Positions 1-6,594 of a stretch of 8,702 nucleotides of DNA are shown here, piece by piece. Location of the stretch: contig BQIY01000068.1 in the NCBI GenBank assembly GCA_021604265.1, positions 1 through 8,702 of the forward strand. The letters are read 5' to 3'. The position numbers were made by a program, and so were the translations under genes. The notes beneath the pieces are model-generated. The model was given only the letters and a program-made list of their open reading frames with translations. It was not told the DNA's origin and searched no databases. Numbering within the stretch: the first letter of the stretch is position 1; each line of letters starts with the position of its first letter. This DNA comes from Nitrospirales bacterium. GTDB taxonomy: Bacteria > Nitrospirota > Nitrospiria > Nitrospirales > UBA8639.

Positions 1-379
1 GCCGCTTGATTTACGGATGGGGACCTGTAAGCTTGTGGTCGCTATGCCGAAAGGGAAGACCTTTCCCAATCGTTTGTCGTCAAAGCTCCGTGTGGCAACC
101 AAGTACCCCAATATTACGGAAAAACATTTCAATCAATTGGGAATCCCGATTGAAATCATTAAACTCTATGGCTCTATTGAATTAGCGCCACTCGTCGGGT
201 TGACCGAGCGTATTGTCGATCTCGTTTCAACCGGCCGGACTCTCAGGGCGCATAACCTTGTCGAAACCGAAGTGATTGCCTGGTCGTCGGCACGGGTGAT
301 CGTGAATCGGGCCAGCCTTAAAATGAAGCATGCGGCGATCACGGAACTGGTTGAACGGCTCAAGAAAAGCCGGCCATAG
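1..379 (+). CDS. hisG: ATP phosphoribosyltransferase, short form, C-terminal part (5' truncated by window)
   Basis: HisG catalyses the first step of histidine synthesis, joining ATP and PRPP to form phosphoribosyl-ATP in the cytoplasm. The reading frame is already open at base 2, and its first residues (PLDLRMGTCKLVVAMP) match the middle of HisG, so the ATG at 17 is an internal Met and not the start. Visible family blocks are RVATKYPNI, the EIIKLYGSIELAPLVGL segment and DLVSTGRTLR, which forms the PRPP-binding loop, then IVNRASLK. About 125 residues are present. The protein ends at ELVERLKKSRP, soon after the catalytic domain, so the roughly 80-residue regulatory domain of long-form HisG is absent. 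Short HisG is known to work with the regulatory partner HisZ, which is not in this window. The gene ends in TAG and its frame stays open for 44 more codons towards hisD. Confidence 0.95.
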   Translation, partial: PLDLRMGTCKLVVAMPKGKTFPNRLSSKLRVATKYPNITEKHFNQLGIPIEIIKLYGSIELAPLVGLTERIVDLVSTGRTLRAHNLVETEVIAWSSARVIVNRASLKMKHAAITELVERLKKSRP

Positions 380-421
380 TGCATTCAGCCGGTCCACAGT
401 TATATCGTGGCAGAAAGATTG

Positions 422-514
422 ATGCCTGTTCTTCGAAATACGGCGGCGCCATCGGTGCTGGTCATATGTTCGGTACGCGATGCCGTGAATAAAGGCCGTT
501 TCAGCAAAGTATGA
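422..514 (+). other. Possible small ORF bridging hisG and hisD (30 codons)
   Basis: The 131-nt spacer after hisG contains no recognisable gene or clear promoter. The hisG frame continues open after its TAG from 380 to a TGA at 512-514. That TGA overlaps the hisD ATG at 511 as ATGA, the same junction used elsewhere in this operon. Within the open stretch, candidate starts are GTG at 407, TTG at 419 and ATG at 422. The ATG follows the purine-rich stretch AGAAAG at 412-417, a weak ribosome-binding site. The 30-residue product would begin MPVLRNTAAP and end GRFSKV. I recognise no family. It may be a coupling minicistron, a remnant of a longer HisG tail, or chance: 44 stop-free codons are not rare. 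Confidence 0.22.
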
Positions 515-1800
515 ACATGAAAATTGTTTCACATCACGACAAAAATTTTTCTCGCCTCTTGAAAGGCGTGATTCACCGTTCGGCTCAGCAGAATGAACAG
601 GTGGAAACGTCGGTCAAGAGTATTCTCCAAGCCGTGAAAAAAAGTGGAGATACGGCCATTGCCCGGTATGTAAAAAAGTTCGATCACTTGAACCTTCAGC
701 CCAAGCAATTCCCTGTGACCCGAAAAGAAATTCACAAAGCCCACACTCTGATTGGAAAAGAGGAAGAACGTGCCCTGCGATTTGCGGCGAGTCGCATCCA
801 AGAGTTTCATGAGTGTCAGCGGACTTCGACATGGACATATAGCAAAGGTGGAGTGCGGCTTGGACAGTTAGTCACCCCGCTTGATGCCGTGGGGCTGTAT
901 GTTCCAGGCGGAAAAGCCCTCTATCCCTCTTCGGTGATGATGAATGCCATTCCCGCCAAAGTTGCCGGGGTTAAGCGAATTGTGATGTGTACGCCAACCG
1001 CTACCGGAGAGATCCATCCGTACTTGCTCGTGGCAGCCGAAATTGCCGGGGTCGATGAAATCTATCGAGTCGGTGGTGTGCAGGCAATCGGGGGGATGGC
1101 ATTTGGAACCAAAACGATTCAGCCTGTCGATAAAATCGTTGGACCTGGGAATCTCTATGTGGCCACGGCGAAGCGGCTCGTCTATGGACAGGTGGATATT
1201 GATATGGTGGCCGGTCCCAGTGAGTTATTGGTGATTGCTGATGGAACCAGTGACCCTGCCCATGTGGCTGCCGATCTCTTGTGCGAAGCTGAGCATGATG
1301 AAGAGGCGCGTGTCTATCTTGTTACGACTTCCAAGAGACTGGCTCAAAAGGTAGTGGTCATGATTGATCAGCAGCTTACACGATTAGGTCGAAAGCAAAT
1401 TGCGACAAAGTCCATTCGAAAATATGCTTTTGCGTTTGTGGTCCCAAGTCTAGCCAAGGCCTTCGCCCTTTCGAATCAGATTGCGCCGGAACATTTGGCG
1501 GTCAATCTTGATCGAGCGGAGTCGTATCTTCCGCATATCCGACATGCCGGGGCCATTTTTCTTGGCCGCTACACGCCTCCGGCTGTCGCGGACTATGTGG
1601 CCGGACCGAATCATGTGCTTCCGACAGGAGGGAGTGCACGATTTTTTTCAAGTTTGTCGTTAGATGATTATGTCAAGAAAAGCAATCTTGTTTCGTATTC
1701 CCGAAAAGAATTGAAGGCTGTGAACGAACACGTCGTGTGTCTATCCCGAATGGAAGGGCTCGATGCACATGGCAAATCTATGGAGAGTCGCTGGCTATGA
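511..1800 (+). CDS. hisD: Histidinol dehydrogenase
   Basis: HisD is a zinc- and NAD-dependent dimeric enzyme that oxidises L-histidinol through histidinal to L-histidine, the last two steps of the pathway. The 429-residue length is typical. Recognisable blocks in order are [18 protein letters not shown] (about 130), [12 protein letters not shown] (about 190), [40 protein letters not shown] (257-267), APEHLAVN and [15 protein letters not shown]. The catalytic Glu-His pair is E327/H328. Zinc-ligand positions by comparison with E. coli are 259, H262, D361 and H420, and residue 259 is Glu where E. coli has Gln. Two starts are possible: ATG 511, whose ATGA overlaps the stop of the upstream open frame, and ATG 517 (MKIVSHHD), which matches the usual family N-terminus. 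Neither has a strong Shine-Dalgarno. The gene overlaps hisB by 4 nt. Confidence 0.97.
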   Translation: MNMKIVSHHDKNFSRLLKGVIHRSAQQNEQVETSVKSILQAVKKSGDTAIARYVKKFDHLNLQPKQFPVTRKEIHKAHTLIGKEEERALRFAASRIQEFHECQRTSTWTYSKGGVRLGQLVTPLDAVGLYVPGGKALYPSSVMMNAIPAKVAGVKRIVMCTPTATGEIHPYLLVAAEIAGVDEIYRVGGVQAIGGMAFGTKTIQPVDKIVGPGNLYVATAKRLVYGQVDIDMVAGPSELLVIADGTSDPAHVAADLLCEAEHDEEARVYLVTTSKRLAQKVVVMIDQQLTRLGRKQIATKSIRKYAFAFVVPSLAKAFALSNQIAPEHLAVNLDRAESYLPHIRHAGAIFLGRYTPPAVADYVAGPNHVLPTGGSARFFSSLSLDDYVKKSNLVSYSRKELKAVNEHVVCLSRMEGLDAHGKSMESRWL

Positions 1801-2399
1801 GTAACGCAAAGGATCTTCGACGTGCGTCGATTGAACGGACGACAGCGGAAACATCTATTCAGGCTTCCTGGACTCTCGACGGCACGGGAAGCAGCGATAT
1901 TCAGACGACCATTCCGTTTCTTGATCATATGCTGACGTTGTTAGCCAAGCACGGGTTTTTCGACCTGACGGTCAAGGCCAAGGGCGATACGGAAATTGAT
2001 GATCACCATACAATTGAAGACATTGGGATTGTTCTCGGATCTCTTCTTAATACAGCACTTGGCGGAAAAGAAGGCATTGTCCGTTTCGGATGGGCAAGTG
2101 TCCCCTTGGATGAGACCTTGGCTCAAGTGACGGTTGATCTGAGTGGGAGGCCGTATTTAGTCTACAATGTTGATCTTCCGTCCCAGATGATTAAAACGTT
2201 GGACCTGGGACTCTTTGAAGATTTTTTTCAAGCCTTGGTGAGCCAGGGCGGTCTGAATTTGCACATTAACCTCATGTATGGGCGAAACCCGCATCACAAG
2301 ATGGAGGCAATTTTTAAAGCCTTCGCAAAAGCCTTGGCTCAAGCCATCAGCCGTGATCAGCGAGTGGTCGGCGTCTTGTCGACGAAAGGGTCGTTATAG
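1797..2399 (+). CDS. hisB: Imidazoleglycerol-phosphate dehydratase (monofunctional)
   Basis: HisB dehydrates imidazole glycerol phosphate to imidazole acetol phosphate using two Mn ions per active site. The ATG at 1797 overlaps the hisD stop (ATGA) and sits 9 nt after GGAGAG at 1782-1787. An in-frame ATG at 1737 lies inside hisD and is rejected. The 200-residue product begins [19 protein letters not shown] and shows [16 protein letters not shown], the metal motif [10 protein letters not shown], the second-repeat motif [18 protein letters not shown] and the usual family ending STKGSL. There is no N-terminal HAD phosphatase domain, unlike the bifunctional E. coli HisB, so a histidinol-phosphate phosphatase must be encoded elsewhere. 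The gene ends in TAG, with a 44-nt spacer before hisH. Confidence 0.97.
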   Translation: MSNAKDLRRASIERTTAETSIQASWTLDGTGSSDIQTTIPFLDHMLTLLAKHGFFDLTVKAKGDTEIDDHHTIEDIGIVLGSLLNTALGGKEGIVRFGWASVPLDETLAQVTVDLSGRPYLVYNVDLPSQMIKTLDLGLFEDFFQALVSQGGLNLHINLMYGRNPHHKMEAIFKAFAKALAQAISRDQRVVGVLSTKGSL

Positions 2400-2402
2400 C
2401 TT

Positions 2403-2447
2403 GTGAAGTCAGGCGTGAACCATCGATTCAGTACGGTGTCGCAATGA
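2403..2447 (+). other. Possible minicistron between hisB and hisH (14 codons)
   Basis: The hisB frame continues open after its TAG (2397-2399) through the 44-nt spacer to a TGA at 2445-2447, which overlaps the hisH ATG at 2444 as ATGA. A GTG at 2403 or 2415 could initiate it. The product would be V/M-KSGVNHRFSTVSQ. AAAGGG at 2384-2389 is 13 nt upstream of GTG 2403, longer than ideal. HisB already ends at its family-typical C-terminus, so this is not needed for HisB function. It is listed because it repeats the hisG/hisD arrangement; translation is unproven. Confidence 0.15.
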
Positions 2448-3064
2448 TTGCAATTATTGACTATGGGATGGGGAATCTCCGCAGTGTCCAAAAGGCGTTT
2501 GAAGCGGTAGGACATCAGGCCGTGGTGACACGAGATTCGTCAAAAATTTCCGATGCGAGTCATGTCGTGCTTCCGGGGGTTGGGGCGTTTGGCGACTGCA
2601 TGGATAACCTCATGCGTTATGAATTAGATGTTCCGCTTCGTCAAGCTATTTCCAGCGGGAAACCGTTTCTCGGTATTTGCTTGGGACTTCAATTGCTGTT
2701 TACGAAAAGTGAGGAGTTTGGCCAGCACCAAGGGTTGGGCATTCTTTCAGGCATTGTGAAACGATTTCCTGCTGAGTCGTCATCGACGGCAGGACTAAAG
2801 ATTCCCCACATGGGATGGAATACGATTACGATACAGCACCCTTCGCCTTTGCTTGAACAGATTCCTGCGGAGAGTCATCTCTACTTTGTCCATTCGTATT
2901 ATGTTGAACCTGCAGATCCGCAGGATACGTGTACGACAACCGAATATGGATTTCCCTTCGTATCGAGTGTGTGGAAGGACAATATTTTTGCCGCGCAGTT
3001 TCACCCGGAAAAGAGCCAAGCGATCGGCCTGCAGCTCTTTCGCAACTTTGGGAATTGGCAATGA
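2444..3064 (+). CDS. hisH: Imidazole glycerol phosphate synthase, glutamine amidotransferase subunit
   Basis: HisH is a class I glutaminase that releases ammonia from glutamine and passes it through the HisF barrel for imidazole ring closure. The 206-residue length is typical. Visible elements are the N-terminal IIDYGMGNLRSV, LPGVGAFGDCM (oxyanion region), PFLGICLGLQLLF with the nucleophile C79, PHMGWNTI, YFVHSYYV, and the C-terminal QFHPEKSQ giving the catalytic H187 and E189. The start gives the canonical MIAIIDYG N-terminus. There is no strong Shine-Dalgarno, so coupling to upstream translation is plausible. The HisH stop TGA overlaps an ATG at 3061 (ATGA) belonging to the frame of the following lipoprotein. 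Its partner hisF lies two genes downstream. Confidence 0.97.
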   Translation: MIAIIDYGMGNLRSVQKAFEAVGHQAVVTRDSSKISDASHVVLPGVGAFGDCMDNLMRYELDVPLRQAISSGKPFLGICLGLQLLFTKSEEFGQHQGLGILSGIVKRFPAESSSTAGLKIPHMGWNTITIQHPSPLLEQIPAESHLYFVHSYYVEPADPQDTCTTTEYGFPFVSSVWKDNIFAAQFHPEKSQAIGLQLFRNFGNWQ

Positions 3065-3105
3065 TGGGGGCATTTCCTTTACCGGTTCATGAGCAGACGA
3101 ATGCC

Positions 3106-3831
3106 ATGTCTCGGGGATGGACAATTGTTTTGTTAACGAGTCTCATCGGCATGGGAGCCTGTGTGCCTCCAAAAGTGACCGTGAATTCTTCTCCAGGGTT
3201 CCGACCGACAACGATTCGTACGCTTGCCGTTCTTCCCTTTCAAACGCTTTCGACGCCTCAACAGTTTTCGTCACGTCCGTCTCAGGCTTTGGTGAATCCT
3301 CCCGAAATCCGTTCTCAATTTCAGCTTCCGGCTGCGTCATCGGAACGGGGGCAACTCACACACTCTGAAACGCGTACAGTTTCCAATCTTGCGGCTAAAC
3401 GTATTACCAAAATGGTGTATGAGTCTCTTAAGCATCGAGTTGGAGTGCATCTTGTCCCATCGTTTGACGTGACGACGGCGCTAACCTCATATCGTTCACC
3501 GGATTCAACGAAAAATTGGAAAGAGACAGTAAAAGAAATTGGAACGCGGTTGGAAGCTGATGCCGTCGTGATGGGTCTTGTCCGAACTTATCGAGAACGT
3601 GTGGGGACAAAGATTGGGGCCACACCGGCTGTTGTGGGATTTGAAGTTCATCTCGTGGATCCGCTCAGTGGAAAGATTCACTGGACTGGGGAATATTACG
3701 AAGAGCAAAAACCCATGAATGAAGATCTGATGGGATTTATTGAACGGAGAGGGGCCTTTGTCACCGCTGACGAGCTGGCTCAATACGGTGTCAGGAACAT
3801 CATGCAGGAATTTCCAGTTGGCGGTGACTGA
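3106..3831 (+). CDS. Uncharacterised lipoprotein with a CsgG/LpoB-like fold, embedded in the his operon
   Basis: The function is unknown. From ATG 3106 the protein has 241 residues and begins with a compact lipoprotein signal: MSRGW, a hydrophobic stretch TIVLLTSLIGMGA, then C19 in a lipobox-like M-G-A-C. It is probably exported and lipidated, in the outer or inner membrane of a Gram-negative cell. The mature part has a Pro/Ser/Gln-rich linker around TLAVLPFQTLSTPQQ, a helix near NLAAKRITKMVYESL, then LEADAVVMGLVRTYRERV and VGFEVHLVDPLSGKIHWTGEYYEE. The AVLPF strand, the 'ADAVVxG' strand and the 'VDxxSGKxxW' hairpin resemble the CsgG, TolB-N and LpoB-like envelope lipoprotein fold. This is fold-level inference only. 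An alternative start at 3061 overlaps the hisH stop (ATGA) and adds 15 residues before the signal. That fits coupling but makes an atypical n-region. The stop is followed at once by a second in-frame TGA. Confidence 0.85.
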   Translation: MSRGWTIVLLTSLIGMGACVPPKVTVNSSPGFRPTTIRTLAVLPFQTLSTPQQFSSRPSQALVNPPEIRSQFQLPAASSERGQLTHSETRTVSNLAAKRITKMVYESLKHRVGVHLVPSFDVTTALTSYRSPDSTKNWKETVKEIGTRLEADAVVMGLVRTYRERVGTKIGATPAVVGFEVHLVDPLSGKIHWTGEYYEEQKPMNEDLMGFIERRGAFVTADELAQYGVRNIMQEFPVGGD

Positions 3832-3878
3832 TGATGAAGTTCCTGCCTCGGGGGTGAGAAAGACTGACAGAGAGAACG

Positions 3879-3893
3879 ATGGGTTACCTATGA
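3879..3893 (+). other. Four-codon minicistron overlapping the hisA start
   Basis: In the 58-nt lipoprotein/hisA spacer, the sequence ATG GGT TAC CTA TGA encodes M-G-Y-L, and its stop overlaps the hisA ATG as ATGA (3890-3893). The purine-rich GAGAGA at 3870-3875 is well placed for this ATG, only 3 nt away, but lies 14 nt from the hisA ATG. A ribosome could therefore initiate here and restart at hisA. Such a short frame could also be chance. Confidence 0.2.
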
Positions 3894-4636
3894 AAATTTT
3901 TCCAGCAATTGATCTCAAGGGCGGACGGTGTGTGCGTTTGCGGCAAGGCGATATGGCGCAGGAGACCCGCTATTCGGAAGATCCACCGGCGATGGCGAAG
4001 CACTGGCAGTCGTTGGGAGCCGAATGCCTTCATGTTGTGGACTTGGATGGTGCGGTCAAGGGGCTACCTCAACACGTCACGGATATTGAAGCGATGGTGA
4101 AACAGGTGTCGATCCCGATTCAGGTGGGCGGAGGCATCCGGTCGTTAGAGACCATTCGCCGCTATATGTCGATCGGCGTGGCTCGTGTCGTGCTTGGAAC
4201 GGCTGCACTTGAGCAGCCCGAACTGATTGCCAAAAGTTGCGAGGAGTTCCCCGGAAAGATTTTGGTAGGGATTGATATAAAGCAGGGTGAGATTGCCCTT
4301 CGAGGGTGGATTGAGGGTTCCGGGAAAAAGCCGGATGATGTGGTGCCGTCGTTATCCCAGTATCCCCTTGCCGGCATTATCTTCACAGATATTTCACGTG
4401 ACGGTATGTTGGACGGTCCCAATATTCAGGCGCTTGAACATGTAACGTCTTTAACCGCACTTCCATTGATTGCATCAGGAGGTGTGACGAACGTATCAGA
4501 TATTCACGCCATAAAAAATATTGAACCACATGTTTTTGGTATGATTATCGGGAAAGCTCTGTATGAAGGAACGATTGAGCTGTCTGCTGCACTTCAGGCG
4601 GCCTCTCGTTCGACTTCAGAGGAAATCCGGTGTTAG
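3890..4636 (+). CDS. hisA: ProFAR isomerase (1-(5-phosphoribosyl)-5-[(5-phosphoribosylamino)methylideneamino]imidazole-4-carboxamide isomerase)
   Basis: HisA is a TIM-barrel enzyme that performs the Amadori rearrangement of ProFAR to PRFAR, the substrate of HisHF. The 248-residue product starts at ATG 3890 with [17 protein letters not shown], the canonical N-terminus. The upstream in-frame ATG at 3740 lies inside the lipoprotein gene and is rejected. The two catalytic aspartates are D8 (AIDLKGG) and D129 (VGIDIKQG). Phosphate-binding loops appear as QVGGGIRS (78-85) and ASGGVT, and the second half-barrel carries FTDISRDGM (165-173). The N- and C-terminal halves repeat each other, as expected for the HisA/HisF fold. 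The gene ends in TAG and overlaps hisF by 7 nt. Confidence 0.97.
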   Translation: MKIFPAIDLKGGRCVRLRQGDMAQETRYSEDPPAMAKHWQSLGAECLHVVDLDGAVKGLPQHVTDIEAMVKQVSIPIQVGGGIRSLETIRRYMSIGVARVVLGTAALEQPELIAKSCEEFPGKILVGIDIKQGEIALRGWIEGSGKKPDDVVPSLSQYPLAGIIFTDISRDGMLDGPNIQALEHVTSLTALPLIASGGVTNVSDIHAIKNIEPHVFGMIIGKALYEGTIELSAALQAASRSTSEEIRC

Positions 4637-5436
4637 CCAAGCGTATCATCCCATGTTTGGATGTGAAGGATGGCCGTGTAGTAAAAGGCGTATCCTTTGT
4701 TGATCTTCGCGATGCCGGGGATCCGGTCGCCGTCGCAAAAGAATATGATAAAGCCGGGGCTGATGAACTGTGTTTTTTGGATATTACGGCTTCTCATGAA
4801 AATCGTGACACGATTCTTGATGTGGTGGCCCGTACGGCTGAGCAGGCGTTTATGCCACTTACGGTTGGCGGAGGCATTCGAACGTTAGAGGATGTCCGTC
4901 GGCTTCTTGTTGCAGGGGCTGATAAGGTCAGCATCAATACCTCTGCGGTTCAAGATCCGGAATTCGTCAAATCCGCGGCACGACGCTTTGGATCTCAATG
5001 TATTGTGGTTGCCATTGATGCGAAGTCCAAGAGGGCTTTAGAGCAAACCCAGAGTCCAGAAACATGGGAAGTCTTTACTCATGGAGGGCGTCGTGCGACG
5101 GGACTTGATGTTGTTGAGTGGGCACAACGAATGGCGAATGATGGTGCCGGAGAAATTTTACTGACCAGTATGGATCAAGATGGGCAGAAAGACGGGTACG
5201 ATTTGCCCTTAACGGCTGCTGTGTCGAGAGCTGTGCCGATACCGGTCATTGCGTCGGGAGGCGCGGGTACTCTTCAGCACCTGTATGAGGCGTTGGCCAT
5301 CGGTCAGGCCGATGCGGTATTAGCCGCGTCAATTTTCCACTTCAAAACCTATTCCATTGCAGAGGCAAAGACCCATTTAGCTCAACAGGGGATACCTGTC
5401 AGAATGGTTGAGGCCTGTTCGGTGACATCCGTATGA
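4630..5436 (+). CDS. hisF: Imidazole glycerol phosphate synthase, cyclase subunit
   Basis: HisF uses ammonia from HisH to convert PRFAR to imidazole glycerol phosphate and AICAR. The start is GTG 4630, giving the canonical [21 protein letters not shown]-terminus. It lies inside the end of hisA, with AGAGGA at 4618-4623 spaced 6 nt upstream, a good Shine-Dalgarno. The catalytic aspartates are D11 and D130 (VVAIDAKS). Other family blocks are [48 protein letters not shown] and IASGGAGT. At 268 residues it is about ten longer than many HisF proteins because of a tail ([10 protein letters not shown]) after the usual GIPVR ending. Its stop overlaps the hisIE ATG (ATGA). Confidence 0.98.
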   Translation: MLAKRIIPCLDVKDGRVVKGVSFVDLRDAGDPVAVAKEYDKAGADELCFLDITASHENRDTILDVVARTAEQAFMPLTVGGGIRTLEDVRRLLVAGADKVSINTSAVQDPEFVKSAARRFGSQCIVVAIDAKSKRALEQTQSPETWEVFTHGGRRATGLDVVEWAQRMANDGAGEILLTSMDQDGQKDGYDLPLTAAVSRAVPIPVIASGGAGTLQHLYEALAIGQADAVLAASIFHFKTYSIAEAKTHLAQQGIPVRMVEACSVTSV

Positions 5437-6119
5437 ACGAAATCTCATCAGCCAGGCAGGTTCAATTTGGAGAGAGCGGTTTAGTGCCGGCTATTGTCCA
5501 GGATTGGCTTGATGGAACTGTCTTGATGGTGGGGTTTATGAACGAAGAAGCTCTCCAAGCCACCAGGAAGACGAAACGGGTGCATTTTTGGAGCCGGTCT
5601 CGACAGCAGCTTTGGAAAAAAGGCGAAACCTCAGGCCATGAGCTCATTCTCAAAACACTCTTTCTAGATTGCGACGATGATACGATCTTGATCAAAGCCG
5701 AACCCGTCGGTCCGACCTGTCACACCGGAAATCGATCCTGTTTTTACACGGAGATGGACGGAGGTCATGGGGCTTGTGACGTCGGGCCAACCAACGCGGC
5801 GTGGGGCGGGGTACTCGAACGACTCTATGATATGGTGTTGTCACGTAAGCAGACGCCTCAGGAAGGTTCCTATGTCTCAACATTGCTTCAGGGAGGCCTT
5901 GATCGAATCCTGAAAAAAGTTATTGAAGAGTCTGGAGAGGTGGCTTTAGCCGCGAAGAATAAGGATCGGGATGAGATTGTGTATGAGGTGGCCGATTTAT
6001 GGTTTCATACATTGGTGATGCTTGGAGAGGCGGAAATCCCGCCAAAAGCTATTTTTGAGGAACTCGGGAAACGATTCGGAAAGTCAGGCCTGCGAACGGA
6101 AACGGAGCCTAAGGCATGA
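5433..6119 (+). CDS. hisIE: Bifunctional phosphoribosyl-AMP cyclohydrolase / phosphoribosyl-ATP pyrophosphatase
   Basis: This fused enzyme carries out the second and third pathway steps: the HisE domain removes pyrophosphate from PR-ATP and the HisI domain opens the adenine ring of PR-AMP. The HisI domain occupies about residues 1-120, with [31 protein letters not shown], the Mg-binding D79/D81/D83 in LDCDDDT, and zinc cysteines C80, C96 and C103 in [12 protein letters not shown]. The HisE domain follows at about 126-228, with [34 protein letters not shown] and the acidic helix [13 protein letters not shown]. The 228-residue length fits the usual I-E fusion. The ATG at 5433 overlaps the hisF stop and the TGA overlaps the next gene's ATG, so it is coupled on both sides. 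Confidence 0.97.
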   Translation: MNEISSARQVQFGESGLVPAIVQDWLDGTVLMVGFMNEEALQATRKTKRVHFWSRSRQQLWKKGETSGHELILKTLFLDCDDDTILIKAEPVGPTCHTGNRSCFYTEMDGGHGACDVGPTNAAWGGVLERLYDMVLSRKQTPQEGSYVSTLLQGGLDRILKKVIEESGEVALAAKNKDRDEIVYEVADLWFHTLVMLGEAEIPPKAIFEELGKRFGKSGLRTETEPKA

Positions 6120-6460
6120 GTGACTGCATTTTTTGTCAAATAGTCGATGGGTTGATTCCCTCCACAACTGTGTATGAAGATGAGGATTGCCTGGCCTTTG
6201 AAGACCTGAACCCTCAAGCGCCTGTGCATGTGTTAGTGATTCCCAAACAACATATGATTTCCTTGGCACACGTGCAAGAGGAAGATCCGCGTGTGCTTGG
6301 ACAGGTAATGATGGCGTGTTCCCGTGTCGCTCAACAAAAAGGTCTTGCTGAACCGGGCTATCGGGTTGTGACCAATATTGGGAAAGAGGCTGGGCAAACT
6401 GTATTTCATCTTCATTTCCACGTATTGGGTGGAAGGGGATTTCATTGGCCGCCAGGATGA
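6116..6460 (+). CDS. HIT-family (HINT-like) purine nucleoside phosphoramidase/hydrolase
   Basis: This 114-residue protein belongs to the histidine triad superfamily, HINT branch, whose known members hydrolyse the bond between AMP and amine or other adducts. Its physiological substrate is not evident from sequence. It begins [12 protein letters not shown] with the C4-x-x-C7 pair common in bacterial members, continues with [17 protein letters not shown], and ends with the triad motif H98-L-H100-F-H102-V-L followed by [10 protein letters not shown], the usual HINT C-terminus. Here H100 is the expected nucleophile by family position. The ATG overlaps the hisIE stop (ATGA), so it is translated from the his transcript. 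Whether it serves histidine synthesis or simply rides along is unknown. The stop codon lies in a 12-nt tandem repeat. Confidence 0.95.
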   Translation: MSDCIFCQIVDGLIPSTTVYEDEDCLAFEDLNPQAPVHVLVIPKQHMISLAHVQEEDPRVLGQVMMACSRVAQQKGLAEPGYRVVTNIGKEAGQTVFHLHFHVLGGRGFHWPPG

Positions 6461-6474
6461 TGGCCAGGATGACG
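6451..6474 (+). repeat. 12-nt tandem duplication across the HIT stop codon
   Basis: GCCAGGATGATG at 6451-6462 is followed directly by GCCAGGATGACG at 6463-6474, differing at one base, and then by a looser GGATGATGAATG. The first copy encodes the last HIT residues and the TGA at 6458-6460. The second copy repeats an in-frame TGA at 6470-6472, giving a spare stop 12 nt downstream. It looks like a small slippage duplication. Confidence 0.7.
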
Positions 6475-6534
6475 GGATGATGAATGTCTCGTCAACCGCC
6501 ACATATCAGGTGTTTTTTTGAGAAGGAGTGAGTA

Positions 6535-6558
6535 TTGGCATTGATCATGTCATCGTGA
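6535..6558 (+). other. Seven-codon leader ORF with its own ribosome-binding site upstream of dnaG
   Basis: A strong Shine-Dalgarno, AAGGAG at 6523-6528, sits 6 nt before TTG 6535, which opens M-A-L-I-M-S-S and stops at TGA 6556-6558. The nine bases TTGGCATTG at 6535-6543 recur exactly at the dnaG start (6595-6603), 60 nt downstream and in the same frame, also behind a GGAGG-type site. The leader would deliver terminating ribosomes 36 nt before the dnaG start. It could be a decoy start, a coupling leader, or a decayed duplicate of the dnaG initiation region. The 134-nt spacer around it (6461-6594) otherwise shows only a T7 run at 6513-6519 without a convincing hairpin. Confidence 0.35.
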
Positions 6559-6582
6559 GTCAAGAAGATCTATTCGTATAGT

Positions 6583-6593
6583 GGGAGGAGAGG
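6583..6593 (+). promoter_or_regulatory. dnaG ribosome-binding site
   Basis: The purine stretch GGGAGGAGAGG precedes TTG 6595, with the GGAGG core at 6584-6588 spaced 6 nt. It decides the dnaG start: the first in-frame ATG (residue 61) lies inside the zinc-binding motif, and the closest in-frame stop upstream is TGA 6556. TTG 6595 is therefore the first usable start after that stop. Confidence 0.75.
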
Positions 6594-6594
6594 C

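Noticed and set aside
227..532. 101-residue reverse-strand ORF across the hisG-hisD spacer
   Set aside because: Its C-terminal part is the complement of conserved hisG coding sequence and its composition is Arg/His-rich as in shadow frames; no family recognised.
1737..1796. Upstream ATG for hisB inside hisD
   Set aside because: It would overlap hisD by over 60 nt, while the ATG at 1797 has a good Shine-Dalgarno, an ATGA overlap and the usual family N-terminus.
1640..2232. Repeated 13-mer GATTTTTTTCAAG in hisD (1640-1652) and hisB (2220-2232) as a programmed frameshift site
   Set aside because: Both genes are full length with intact family C-termini in the zero frame, the sites encode ordinary Phe-Phe pairs, and no downstream structure was seen. 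Probably coincidence.
2929..3060. Upstream in-frame extension of the lipoprotein into hisH
   Set aside because: It lies wholly inside hisH in another frame and would bury the signal peptide more than 55 residues into the protein.
3505..3918. 137-residue reverse-strand ORF across the lipoprotein gene and the hisA start
   Set aside because: It is antisense to well-supported genes, shows no recognisable motif and has no ribosome-binding context; a shadow frame.
6501..6520. T7 run after the HIT gene as a Rho-independent terminator
   Set aside because: Only 3-4 bp of pairing can be drawn immediately upstream of the T-run; no GC-rich stem is present.
6535..6582. Promoter for dnaG: TTGGCA at 6535 as -35 and TATAGT at 6577-6582 as -10
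   Set aside because: The two boxes are 36 nt apart, and neither has an acceptable partner at 16-18 nt. TATAGT would also place the transcript start just before TTG 6595, cutting into the ribosome-binding site.
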